Assembly: GCA_029339195.1 (NCBI GenBank) | Contig: JAPTJF010000190.1 | Span: forward strand, 1 to 64,000 | DNA from: Micractinium sp. NFX-FRZ | Taxonomy: Eukaryota > Chlorophyta > Trebouxiophyceae > Chlorellales > Chlorellaceae | Reading direction: 5' to 3' | Length of the DNA stretch: 64,000 bases | Shown here: positions 1-11,900 of the stretch, piece by piece | Numbering within the stretch: position 1 is the stretch's first letter | Layout of the letters: the number at the start of each line of letters is the position of its first letter | Program-made: the position numbers and the translations under genes | The notes under the pieces: generated by a model | Told to the model about the DNA's origin: nothing | Seen by the model: only the letters and a program-made list of their open reading frames with translations | The model's database searches: none

Positions 1-76
1 AGCCAGCGCTGCCCACCCCAACCAAGCACACCTGCCCACCCCAGCCAGCGCTGCCCACCCCAACCAAGCACACCTG
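1..76. repeat. 42-bp tandem repeat in FZL intron
   Basis: Two copies (the second partial) of a 42-bp unit containing CCAACCAAGCACACCTG sit just inside the intron that follows the last visible FZL exon. The unit includes the donor-side sequence, so it is the same kind of splice-edge duplication seen elsewhere in the window. Confidence 0.8.
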
Positions 77-3000
77 CTCCAGCGGGGCGATGAACGCCAG
101 CACCTCTGCCTCGCACACAGCCAGGGAGTGGCTCAGCTCCGCGTCCATCTTGGACTGGATGTCCTGCAGGGGCTCCGGGAAGGAAAGGAAAGGGAGGCAG
201 ATCAAAGTGATGAGGCAGATCAAAGTGCTTCTTTTCAGGATCAGGTCAGGCCGGCAGGGGGTTACTCGAAAGCAGCTAAAGTAAACACGGACAACAGCAT
301 GTAGAGAAAATGGGCAATCCCACAGCCAGGCAGGCTGTGGGGGTGGGTGCCAAGCGTGGCGGCATCTCACCCAGCCGCGCCGACCCTCGATGCTGTGCAG
401 ATTTGCTACGACGGACACTCCCCAGTGCACAAGGGAAAACCATCTGCGCACACATGGTGCAGGGCAGGCCGCCCACACACCTGTGCAAATGTGCTAGTCA
501 CCGCCTCCAACTTGCGCTTGGCCTCAGCACGGCGCATGGGCAGGTTGAGGATGGACACGTAGCCCACCTGCGGTCGGGGCGGGGCAAGGGGCGACATGCA
601 GGACACATGAGATGAGAGGGCGAATGGGGGGTAGTCCCAAGGCCTCAGCACGGCGTGCGGGCAGAATCACGAAGGACGCGCCGTCCACCTGTGGTGTGTG
701 ACAGCAGCAAGAGTGAGAGGTGCGTGGAACGTCTGAGCCAGAAAAGACGCTGGGGAGCAGCGGCTGCAAGAGGGAACTGTGGGGCTCCCACTACCTGCCC
801 GGCTCACACACAAGCAGGTCCTCCACTGTTGTGGGCAGGCACAACATGCACAGCAGGCACAGCAGCAGGGCACAGCAAAGCAGGCTTGGCACTAAACCTA
901 CCATGGATGCCAGGCAGAGCGCCAGCAGGTCCTCCACAGTGGTGGGCAGGATGGCGGTGAGGAAGACGCCAAAGGCGCCGGCGCCTGCAGGCGGGCACCA
1001 GCAGGGGCAGGAGCGGGCAGTGAGCAGGGCGGGAAGGCAAGCACCAGGGATGGGCAGGTGAGCGCCAAGGGCGAGGTTGCCACCAAAGGCAGCACCGCCT
1101 GCAGTTGTGCATGCGTGAATCTTGGGAGAGCGCTCAGGTAAGCACCACGGATAGAAAGGAAGAGAGAGCTGGTACAGCGCTGGAGCGCCAGGGCGGGCGC
1201 AGGGTGGGCGGAAAACATGTTCCATGCGCATTTTCAACGACGGCGGTGGGGGGCACATGGGCGCGTCGGCGGGCCTCACCTGCCGCTGTGCCTGCTGTGC
1301 TGATCACAGCCTCCCGCACCTCCTCTTCCAGCATCACCTCTGCACGGCAAACAAGGAAAGGCAAGGACAGTTACCTCAGGAACAGAGCCGAAGCATAAAC
1401 ACAGCAAGTAGAGTGGCCCAGCTCTTCCAGTGCGCCACATGGCGGCCGCACCCCCGCTCATGCACCACCTCTGCAGGGTGGGCAGAGGAGGAGCCGAGCT
1501 CTTCAAAGCTCAGTTGCGATACTGTCCCGGCCTCCTCCCCACGTCGTAGGAGGCCACAGAAGAGTCGCGCCTCCTCCACATGCCCCTCCGCCCAGCTGTG
1601 TGTGCGAGTCCAGTGCCGCCACCGCCCTCCAGCGCAGCATGCATCTCCATTTCCCATACACATCAGCAGCTGCATGTTCAACCTCCTCAGTGCCTGCGTG
1701 CCAAACTCGTATGGCCCTACCTGTGGTCTTGGGGTCGAGCGCCGCCACAGCAACCAGGGCTGCCTCGGTATCGGGCGCCACCCCGCCCGCTGCCGCCGCC
1801 ACCTCCGCTTCGGTTGTGAGCTGCCGCATCTCACGCCACCGCCTGCAGGCAACGGGGCAAGCAGGCAGGCAGAGGCAGGGCGGCAGCAGCAGCGAGGCAA
1901 GTTCAGGCTTGGGGCACGCTGTCCTGACGATGGGGGCAAAGCAAGCATGCGCTGTCGCCTTGCACGGCTGGAAACCACACAAAGGAGCCCTGCCTGCAGA
2001 AAGGCGTGCCAACCTGCGACCCAAGCAACCCTTGCATCCAAGCTTCCCGGCACCGCCCTCTCACACCACCTTGCGGGCCTTGGCATCCAACTGCAGCCCC
2101 TTTTCACTCCGCACAAACCCATTGTTAAAAACAAAAACAAACACTATCTAGAAGGGCCCCCCCACCTGCGGGCGGAGGCATCAGAGTCCAGACCATCAAT
2201 CTCCGTGTTCATAACCTCATCCAGCGTCTGCCCCAGGGCTGCCGCCCGCTGCTCCGCAAACGACCTGCAGCGGGAGGGAGGCAGGCAATGAGCGGACACA
2301 GTGCAAATGGACTGGATTGGAATACTTAAAAATTGCCATGCGAGGCCAGCAGCGGTGGTGCACGAGGCTGCATGGCAGTGCGTGCTGTCGTTTGCGCCAA
2401 TCTACACAGCGAGGGCGCCCCGCGCAGCGCGCAGCACAGCATGCTCAGCATGCGCAGCGCACCGGTAGTTTGCCAGCTGGCGCTGGCAGTTGGAGGCCAG
2501 CCAGGCAGAGTGCTCCTTCACCAAGCCCTTGAGGGTGGCGGTGGCGTCGCCTACACAGGCAGAGGCAGGGCAGGGCGAATGTCGGATGGCACGAATGACC
2601 AGCACGGCAGGGCAGGGTGGGAGCGAGACAGCAGAGGGGTGCATCATGGCGCAGAGGCTGCAGCTGGGCCCTGCACCCGCCCACCCACCGCCGCACTCAC
2701 ATCATCGCCCACACATCCCGCCTGCCCCTCCCCTACCTGCCAGATCCTCTCCCCACAGCCCTGCCCTGCCCTTCACCCACACAAACACCCTCCCTCAAAG
2801 CCCTCCATCCACAAATGCGTGTTAACAGCCACCCGCCCCTGCCCTCACCAGAGAGCTCCGCCTCCAGCGCCTTGGCCACCGGCATGCTGCGTGCGCTGTC
2901 CTTGGAACCAAACAGGTACGAGGTGATCACGTCGACGTTGGACAGCTGCACTCGTGAGGGCGGGAGGCGGGAGGGAGGCGGTGAGGGATGACAGAGGAGG

Positions 3001-6000
3001 GGCAGAATGAATTGGGAACACAGCTGATGCACACATGTGCGCTTCCGCTGGCATCCGTGCACTCATGCCCGGCCGCTCTGGCCCGCTCGTGCCTGCATTT
3101 GCTCCATTTGAATCCGCAACGGGCGACAACCTTCTGTGCATCGCGAAAGACACGCACCGATGCAGCGGCACGCATGCCTGAGCTAACATTCGCACGCGCG
3201 TGCACACACACACATGCACACACAAACATACATTCCACATAGCCCCTTGCCTGCAGCATGGAGTCCACGACAGCGGCCGCTTTCTTGGAGGTGGCCGCCA
3301 CCTGGCGCGCCACCTCGTCACGCTGCGCCAGCACAGCAGGGGCAGAGGCGGAGCGGGGGCAGAGGGGCGAGCCGGGCACACGTCAGGGCAAGCAGGCATA
3401 GGTGCGTGCGCTTCTGACCACCGCGACTTTCCTTGAATGAATCGCATGTGCCTGCCCAAGCCCGCCCGCTGCATCCCTCGCCATGTCCTGCCTGCTGCAG
3501 TCCCTCCTCCTGCCGCTCCTGCCCCTTATCCACACCGACACGTGCAGCGCCCACCCTCGTATCCCACCACCCCACCTCACCGTCTCACCTCCATCTGCCC
3601 CTCCTTCTCCCCATCCTTCCTCTCATGCCCTCCCTTGGCAACCACCCTCTCTTCCATGCTGCGCGATCAGTTCTCAAGCCACCCCACCCCACCGGCTCAC
3701 CTGCATCTGCCCCTCCTTCTCCATCTCCCGCCGGAAGGCCGCCAGCTGGTTGCGCACAAGCGCCACCGTGGCGGCATCCTGCCGCGCCACAGACAGCTCC
3801 TGCGACAGCTGCTGCTCAGCTGCGCCCAGTAGGGCGTCGGCGACAAACAGAGGGGACTGCAGGCAGGGAAAAGAACATCAATATTAGGAGAGGGAGGCAG
3901 CAGGGCAAGCTGGGGAAGCTGCTGCTCAGCTGCGCCCAGCAGAGCGTCGGCGACACAAGGAGAGGGGAGTGCGAGGCGCGCAGAGGGCAGGGGATCAGGG
4001 GGACAAGGGGGTTGAGGTGCGAGAGGAGCAGTCGTGCCATGTCGCCCCACCCCGCGCCCTGGCTGCTGCATCCCATCGTGCCCCGCCTGCACACCCCCGC
4101 GCCGGCCCTACTCTGGCCGTGCCCGCTGGTCTCCCTGAGCACCCACCTCCAGCTTGAGGCGCACGCTCTCCGCCCCACCGCGCCCGCCGCTGCCATCCTC
4201 GCTGCCGCTGCGATCCCTGCTCTCGGCATTGCTGCCACCTGTCGGGCGAGGCAGGAGGACAAATGACAAGGGCAACGCACCCAAGGGGGTATGTTCAGCA
4301 TCAGTCGGCGGCCCGAAACAGTCGGCCAGCATGCACAGTGGTCAGTGCACAATGACGCACCCGCACATGTCCCAAGATTGAAAACCAGTGACTCGCCATT
4401 CATACGTATCATTCACTGCTGCATTTAATTAAAGCAATGCAGCGGCTCACCGGTCAGGAACTCAAAGATGAATTTTTCGAGGGGCTCAAAGCCGCTGCGC
4501 TGCCAGGCGGGGTGCGCCGCCAGCCGCGCCGCCTGCTCGGCAGACAGAGCGCCGTTGCCGCTGTCGCTGTCGCCCAGCACTGCCAGCTTGGCCTCCATGG
4601 CAGCGCGTGCGCTGTGCCAGGGGGGCGTGGGCGGAGCAGGGGCAAGGCGGGGTGAGAACAAGGCATGGCCATCAGCTGGCAACAGCTAGGCCATGGTGCC
4701 CGTAATGTGTCGCGGCCCTGAGCATACTGCCAGCTCGCGCCGCCTGCCGGCCTGACACCCAGCACATCTCCAGTTGGCCTCACACATACCTCCAAACCTG
4801 CAGGCACTCCCTACACCCACCCACCGCCCAGCCGATTCATGCACAGCAAGGTGACAAACTCCCCTCACACAAAGCCAACCTGGCAGGCAGCACTCGCAAG
4901 CCGCCCACCCCAGCACCTGGGAACACGCCGCTGCGAACACAGCGCACGGCGCGCCCGCCAGGCCCGTCCGAAGCCGGCCCGCCCGCCCGCCTGCCCGATC
5001 GTGCTTGCAGCTGAGCCACTGCCTCGAGCCCACCTGCACCCACTTCCTTAAGGTCCACCCATGCCTGCAACCTCATTGTGTGAAAGAGCCCACCTGACAG
5101 GCAGCACTTGCGGGTCGTCCACGCCCAGCACCCGCGACGCGTTGCTGCGCACAAAGGACACCACCTCCTGCACCTCCGCCTGAGAGCTGAGGATGTCGCT
5201 CTGCATGGGGCGGGGGTGAGGGTTGGGCACACACTGGCGATGCTGTGAGTTTGGCCATCTTGCGGACAACACACGCCACCCTCTTGCCCCGCCACATGCA
5301 TGTCCAACTTCTAACAACGCGCACGAACAGCCCGCTATGGGGGACTGTACACGCACAAACTACCTTTTTGCCCCATTGCACAGCCGGAATGCATAGCAAC
5401 TCAGGCGGGGAAAGAACTGGCACTTGCCCCCAGCCGCCCCTCACCTTGTTGCCCCACTTGCATGCACACGCCTTCGGTTACACACTGCATATCAGCTCAA
5501 ACCCCACACACAAAGAAAATCCGCCTCACCTTGTTGACCACAAACACGACCTTCTTGCCCCACTGCCGCACGTACTGCAGGAACTTGACCTCGCTCTCCG
5601 TCAGCGGGCGGTCCGCGCTCAGCACAAACAGCACCTGGGGAGGCAGGCACGGGCAGCGAGGGAAGGGTGTTGGGTTGGAGGGGAGGGTGGCGTGGGTCGG
5701 CAAGAGCAGAGGGCATCAAGTCGAGGAGTGCGGCGCAGCGGCAGGGGGAACCGTGCACCCCTTGCCCATGGCCATCCCGTTGCTCAGGCCCTTCCCCTGG
5801 GAGGCCCAGGCCCTGCCTTCTGCTGCCTCTCACCTCCCCACCCCAACCCCTGCCGCCCGTCCGGAGCCCGCTGAGGCCGCCCCGCCCCCACCCTTGCAGC
5901 CCGCCCTTCCACCCCATGCACTCCCTGCCCCCTCACACCCTCCCCCCTCACCATGTCCGCCCGCGGAACATACTCCTCGGCCAGCCCTCCCTGCCCTCTC

Positions 6001-8345
6001 ACACCCTCCCCCCTCACCAGGTCAGCCCGCGGCACGTACTCCTCGGTCAGCCGCTGCTGGCGCCCCAAGATGACATTGGTGCCGGGGGTGTCCACAACAT
6101 TGACCTCTTTCAACAGCTCGGCGGGCAGGTACCGCGTGAACACGCCGTCGCCGTCCTGCGCACGTGAGGGGCACAGGGAGGCTTGATTACACAGCGCGCT
6201 CTGCCAGCTGCTGTGACGGTGAAAGGTGGCGGCTTGCCCAACCCAAACGCTCCCCCTCAGCTTTTCCCTGCCTCCCCTTCCCTTCCCTGCTGGCCCCTGC
6301 ACGTGCTCTCCACGTGCTCTAAACCGCGGCGTGGCAACGCACCAGTATCCCGTTTCCCTCGCCCCTATGTAAGCTCACTTGCGCCGCACTCGCCACGTCC
6401 CCCATGCCCGCATGCTGCAACATTCGCATCGCACTCGCCACCCCCCGTGTTTGCCTAACCCCTCACCTGCGCCGCGCTCTCCACGTGCTCCGGGTCCAAA
6501 TGCTTCAGGATGTTGATTTCGTTGGTGGTGGGCAGGATGCCCTCCGCAAGGTATCGCTGCCCCAGCAGAGCATTCACCACGGCAGACTTGCCCGCAGAGC
6601 AGGGGCGGGAGCAGGCAGGCGGGCAGGCGGGCAGGCACGGGGAAGATGAAGGGGCAGCAGGTTGAAGCGGCGGAAGACAAGGAGGGCGAGTGTAGGCACC
6701 CCTCAGCATGCCGCCCGTCGGCAGGCACTGCCAGCCCACGCTGTGCATGCTGCCTGCACACCAAGGAGTGGCCACCCCAGCCCACCCACCAACTCCCCCA
6801 GCACCCACCAGCCCCCGCTATGCACGCTGCATCACAACGCGTGCCCCACCCCCACCCTCACCAGAGTTGAACTCCCCCAGCACCACCAGCAGGAAGAGCT
6901 CGTCCAGCTGCTTGATGGAGTCGCGCAGCAGCTGGGCCTCCTCCATCCCCGGGCACCAGCGCTCGAGGAAGGATATGACCTGGGGGGGGGATGGTGGGGC
7001 AAAAGGAAGGGACAGGCAACGGCAAAGGGTTGAACTGTGCAGCAGTGCAGCTGCGGCTCCCCGCCCGCAGGCCACCAGCGTTTTTGGGGAAGGGATGGCC
7101 TGTGCAGAGGACGGGCTGTGCCAGGGAGGCCTGCGTACACCCGCCCAATGCACCCTTTGTGCGGGGCACGAGCGCCTGGCATGCAGGCAGGCCAGCAAAG
7201 GCGGGTTCACATCCACATCTTCCCACCTCTGTGAAGAACACGCGCTCCGCATCCACCAGCTCCTCCCGACTGCTGCTCAGCAGCTGGGACAGCTGCGCCG
7301 CCTGCACCGGCTGCTGCTCCAGCTGCTGCTGTTGCTGCTGCTGCTGCGCCTGCTGCGGTTGCTGCTGCTGCTGCTCTGCTGCGGCGGGCGCCGCCGCTGC
7401 CGCAGTCCCAGCGTTTCTGCTGCTGCTGCCCAACAGCTGCAGGAGCGCGGCGGCTGCGTCGATTGCATTTGTTGGCGTGAGTCCCGACAGCGCCCCAGCC
7501 ACAGCTGCCAAGTCAGCAGGGCGCAGCAGCAGCCCATCCACCCCCGCCTGAAGCAGCGCTGACAGCTCAGCACCAGTGGCGCCAGCCGCCGCGGCCGCTA
7601 GCACGGGAATGCTGGCGCTGCTGCGCTGCTGCTGCCGTGCCGCGGCCACTTCTGCCGCTGTGGGTGCTGCACCCAACGCGCCGTCTGCTGGCAGCAGCGC
7701 CACAAAGTTTGCGCCATCTGCTGCTGCCTCGGCTGCGTCTTCTGCTGCCGCCACTGCACGCCCGACAAGGGCCAGGCCGTCCCGCAGCATGCGCTTGGCA
7801 ACCACCGTGGGCAGCCCTGCCGGCGTGAGCAGCGCGCCGTCTGCATCCGCTGCATCAACAATGTCGGTTCTGTCGGCGATCAGGAGCTGCGCCCGCCCAC
7901 GCACCAACTCTTTGAGCTTCACTGCTGCTTGGTACAGCTCGCCGCCGGCGTCGGCGCCGCTCTGCTGCAGCACTACCGCTGTGGCGCCGCCCGCTACCGC
8001 CGCGCTCAGCTCCTCTGCCAGTGCTGGGCCGCTGGAAGGGTCCATCACCTCGGCTGCAGTGACGCTGAGCATCAAAGCTGGCAGCTGCACGCGCGCCTGG
8101 CGCTTGCCGGCCGGGAAGAGCCCCACCGCAGCGCCGCCGCTGCCGCCCGCCTCCTGCTGCTGCCCCGCCGCTGCCACGATGGCTGCATGCTGCTGTCTAA
8201 TGCCATAACGGGCTGCTGCGTTGCGAGCCCCTAGTGGCCGACAGCAAGGCGGGGCACTGCCCAAGCCAGGCCGTGCCACTGACGCTGGCCGCAAGCCCAG
8301 CCCTGCCTGGCGCGGCCTGCTGGCAATCCCCTGCTGCGCCAGCAT
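74..8345 (-). CDS. FZL: FZO-like (FZL) chloroplast dynamin-type GTPase, 3' end beyond window
   Basis: Large membrane-remodelling GTPase of the mitofusin/FZO branch; plant FZL acts at chloroplast envelope and thylakoid membranes. Eighteen exons fit: 8345-7227, 6979-6862, 6591-6467, 6155-6018, 5634-5530, 5200-5094, 4611-4451, 4238-4147, 3856-3701, 3322-3251, 2945-2849, 2550-2463, 2264-2166, 1842-1721, 1339-1280, 984-902, 567-481, 163-74. Exon 1 carries an Arg/Ala-rich transit-like N terminus and a ThiE/TenI-like domain, as in plant FZL. The P-loop GEFNSGKS falls near residues 408-415, followed by DTPG and NKSD (split across an intron). A Gly/Ala-rich hydrophobic segment with LPTTVEDLL near the left end is the membrane paddle. 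Phases agree throughout, but the exon starting at 6591 has GG rather than AG before it. The intron after 3251 starts with GC. Identity is firm; the 1339-1280 exon and the start codon are less so. Confidence 0.9.
641..693 (-). repeat. Decayed copy of the FZL 567-481 exon start
   Basis: On the minus strand this intronic stretch reads PQVDGASFVILPARRAEA, matching the real exon start at 573-521, which reads PQVGYVSILNLPMRRAEA. The acceptor-side bases are kept. The next exon edge also has an echo at 840-812 (PTTVEDLL). Confidence 0.75.
812..840 (-). repeat. Decayed copy of part of the FZL 984-902 exon
   Basis: The minus strand encodes LPTTVEDLLVCEPG, an echo of ILPTTVEDLLALCLASM in the upstream exon. 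The bases GTGGAGGACCTGCT are identical in both. It lies in the intron immediately after that exon. Confidence 0.75.
3581..3616 (-). repeat. Copy of the 3' edge and donor of FZL exon 3856-3701
   Basis: This matches the exon edge at 3728-3692, including the last codons (KEGQM) and the GTGAG donor, with only a few mismatches. It lies in the following intron and gives a second plausible donor site. Confidence 0.75.
3918..3970 (-). repeat. Copy of the 5' part of FZL exon 3856-3701
   Basis: The intronic copy encodes VADALLGAAEQQLPQ, against VADALLGAAEQQLSQ in the real exon at 3859-3808. It lies in the preceding intron, so this exon has an echo on each side. Confidence 0.8.
4869..4944 (-). repeat. 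About 76-bp degenerate copy of the 3' edge of FZL exon 5200-5094
   Basis: Aligns over roughly 76 bases with 5158-5082, spanning the exon end and the donor. The shared core includes GTGCTGCCTG just before the splice site. It is diverged and not in an open frame. Confidence 0.7.
5362..5470 (-). repeat. Two short copies of the 3' edge of FZL exon 5634-5530
   Basis: Segments at 5466-5437 (QWGNK then GTGAGG) and 5388-5362 (QWGKKVV) repeat the QWGKKVVFVVNK exon end in the following intron. The nearer one keeps the donor. Confidence 0.7.
5945..6076 (-). repeat. 66-bp tandem duplication of an FZL exon end with its donor
   Basis: Two 66-bp units (6076-6011 and 6010-5945) each encode EEYVPRAD followed by a GTGAGGGGGGAGGG donor region. 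The first donor ends the exon at 6018, the second at 5952. The 66-base difference keeps the frame, so use of the second donor would add 22 residues right after the DTPG motif. Confidence 0.85.
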
Positions 8346-8940
8346 TCCGAACCGTCACTCCGACACCCTCGCTGACGATACAGCGCGGGGCTGCGCAATT
8401 CGATCGCTGGCGCGCGCACTGTGCCTTGTGCGCCCAGCTACTCCCCTTCAACACAATGCGCAATCCCAATTTTGGAAGGCCCGCACCCCATCGCCGGGCA
8501 AGTCATCCGATGAGATGGTGCGCAGCAGGGCAGCATGCAGTCGAGTTTTGGCCTCAATTGACGCCGCCCAAGTTTCCAGGAGACAAGTGCGAACGTCTAA
8601 CCTACTAGCCCCCCCCCCCCGTTAGTCCCCATCACCGACTGGGTGAGCAACCCGCTTGATCAGGCCTTGAAAGGCCAGGAAGCAGCGGGCAGCGTGCATG
8701 TTGCATCGGGCGTGCCGCTGCATGTGGGGCAGTCGGGGCACGGCGAGGGTCGGGCAGCGGCGGCGGCACTGGCACCGCCTCCCGCCTGCGCCCGCCGCCC
8801 GCCGCCAACGCTCTCCAACCTGCCGCCGTCGCCGTGCCCCCCAGCAGGCCTGTCATCTAAATCCCTACGAGATCAGCGGACCAGGGCAACCAGGGATTTC
8901 CGGGAGCCTATTTTTGATCAAGACAAGTCAAGAGCCAACG
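8346..8940. promoter_or_regulatory. Shared upstream region of FZL and the RRM gene
   Basis: About 595 bp between two divergent start codons. It should hold both promoters and 5' UTRs. A C-run occurs near 8613-8622. I recognise no TATA box or other defined element. Confidence 0.4.
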
Positions 8941-11900
8941 ATGTCGGACGGCGGGCGGTATGGCGAGGAGGCGGAGACAATTGAGATTCGGGTGGCCCGC
9001 CGCATCTTTGTGGGGAACCTGTCGTGGCAGACAAGCTGGCAGGCAAGCGGGTGCAGGCCAGGAGGCGGCAGGGCGGGAGGCGGCAGGAGGACGGTGGCGG
9101 AGGGGGAGGCGGTGGGCGGTGGTGGAGGACGGATGGGCAGGGGAGCCGTGACTGCCGACGGCGGACGGGCCATGCAAGCTTGCGCATGGCTCGCCGGTGG
9201 GAAGACGGGCAACGCTGCTGTCATAGCACGGTAGGGGCCAGCGCATTGATCGCCTCTGCAGTCGCCTCTCCGACTGCCTCCCTCCTGTAGTGCACTTATC
9301 TCACCTTGGGCATCCTCCCGCTCTGCCCGCTGCACTCTCAGAACTTAAAAAGGTCCGCGTTGGCTCGCTGTGGTGCGTGCGCTGTGCCACTATGGTCTAC
9401 CCATTCAAGCCTGTTACATCTACACCATTCTTCTTGACTGTTGCAGGACCTGAAGGATCACTTTGGCACGGTCGGCCGCGTGCGCTTTGCCGATGTGCTG
9501 CGCGAGGGCGGGCCGGGCAGCCGCTCCAAGGGGTGCGGCATCGTGGAGTTTGAGACCGCGGATGAAGCGGCGGCCGCCATCCAGCAGCTGAATGACACGG
9601 AGCTGAGCGGGCGCAAGATCTGGATTCGGTGAGGCCGTGCGGACAGAGCCGTGCGGAGTGTTGCATTTCTGATGAACATGCCGGGGCAGGTTAGCCGCTG
9701 CCAAACGAAGGCTGGATGAAGCACGCGCCAGGAGGCACGTGCCAGGAGGCATGCTGCTTCTTCCAGAAAGTGAAATATTCAAGAGACGCGAAATGCGCAG
9801 CGAGCAATCGTACCGTCCCTTCCACTTACCCAACGCACCCTCGCCCTCCTTTGTTGCTACAGGGAGGACCGGGAGGACTACGAGCTGCGAGGCGACCAGG
9901 CGTACCGCAGCGGCGCGCGCGGAGGGCGCAGCCGCAGCCGCAGCCCCCTGCACGCACGCGAGCGGCCGCCGCGCGGGTGAGCCGGGGCGGAAATGCCCGG
10001 GGCATGAGCGGGAGGAGGTCGCATGTGCCTCGCCCGTTGCCCACATGCAGTGTCTCCTGCAGCCGGCTGCCTAGCCCGCCAGCGAAGCTGCGCACCCTGA
10101 GTCTTCTCTCTGTTGCCAACCATTGCAGCGGCTATGATCGCGGTGGCGGCAGCGGCGGCGGCGACCGCGGTGGCTACGGCAGCCGCGGCGGCGACCGCTA
10201 TGGCGGCGGCGAAGCCGTCACTGTGGGGCGCCGCGTGTTCGTCTCAAACCTCTCATTTGACACTACCTGGCAGGTGCGTGCCTGCTTGCCCCTGCCTGCC
10301 TTGCCCCTGCCTACCTGTCCGTTTCTTGTATGTTCCTGCGGGGCATCGCGTGTGTTGTCTTCAAACTGGCAGGCGCGTGCCCGCCTGCCTCCCTGCCTGC
10401 TTGCATGCCCACGCTCCCTGCCTGCTTTGGGACCACTTCCAGGCGGCTGTACACTTTCCAATCATAGCCATGCGTGTGCTGCCCCTTCCTTGGCTGCCTG
10501 CAGGAGCTGAAGGACCACTTCAAGGCGGCGGGGCGGGTGGCGCACGCCGACATTTTGGAGGTGCGAAGAAAGGAGAGAAACGCTGGGAGGCAGCAGCAGC
10601 AACGGTGTGCCCGGTCTGCCCAACTGTTTGCCTGGAACAGCACCAGCAGTCGCGCCTGCACATGCGGGAGACATGGCACAGCGGCGGTCCCACCCCACCC
10701 TCGTCACCCAGCATGCCCGCTCGCCTACTCACTAGTGGGCCCGCCCCCTCACTGATCCCCACTCACCTCCCTTTCTTTCCTACCACTCCCACCAGGACGC
10801 CGAGGGGCGGTCGCGGGGCGCAGGCATTGTCGAGTTTGACCACCCGGCGGATGCGCTGCGTGCCATCAGCATGCTCAGCAACTCGTCGCTGGGAGGGCGC
10901 ACCATCCACGTGAGGCTGGGGGATGGTGGTGAGGGGAGCGGGGGAACGGATGCGGAGAGGTAGGCGGATTGGGGAGGTGGGGCCTGGACTGGTGGGGAGG
11001 GGAGGGGAGGGCAGGGGAGGGCAGCGGACTTTCAGGTTGTGTGGGGGGGCCAGAGTATGCTGAGCAACTCATCTCCAGGCGGTGGGTGTGCATCTGGGGT
11101 TGCATGGCTTTGGCAGGCTGGGTGGGCTGCACCCGCTTGCCGAGCACCCCTGGGCTCGCTGACTGGACGCACCATCCATGCGAGGCAAATGCTGGGACAC
11201 CTGGTTTGAGCTGAGAGGATGGTCTGGACTGAACTGCTCCCCACCGCCATCCCATGATTGCCCTGCTGTGCTTCACCTGCCCACGCGCAGGTGCGGGAGG
11301 ATCGTGAGGACCCGGGGGTGCCCCATGGCGGCCCACCGCCCCGGTCGCCGCGGTACGGCGAGCGCAGCGGCGGCGGCGGCGGCGGTGGCGGTGGTGGGCA
11401 GTACAGCTCTGCGGTGAGAGCGGGCAGGGTTGGCGCGCAGCAAGCAGGCTGGCATGCTTGCAGCCATGCTCCGCGTTGTGGTGGCAGGCAGGCGGGCATG
11501 CTGCTGTCTAGCCTGGTGTGGCATGCTGTGCCATGCCCGGTGCACCAGCCCCTGTTCTTCCTGCCTGCCGCTTCCTGCCACCGCTGGCGCAGCCATGTTT
11601 GTTCATGCCCTGCTGTGCCACACCTATCTCCTCCCAACAGAGCTGTCCTGCCTTTGCCCGCGCTTCCCTGGCAGCAGCCCGGCACGGCCGTTGTGCTGCA
11701 CGGCCTGCCGTACCGCACCTGTCCTCCTAATACATGTGCTCCTGCCCAACCCCCCTGCCTGCAGCCCGGCACGGCCGTTGTGCTGCACGGCCTGCTGTAC
11801 TGCACCTGTCCTCCTTCCTCCTAATATATGTGCTCCCGCCCACCCCCCCTGCCTGCAGCCCGGCACGGCCGTTGTGGTGCACGGCCTGCCGTACCGCACG

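Noticed and set aside
1224..2291. 355-codon plus-strand open frame
   Set aside because: Overlaps FZL exons and introns on the other strand, with no domain and shadow-like composition.
7576..8208. Plus-strand Ser/Ala-rich open frame
   Set aside because: Antisense to the long first exon of FZL, which has clear ThiE-like protein features.
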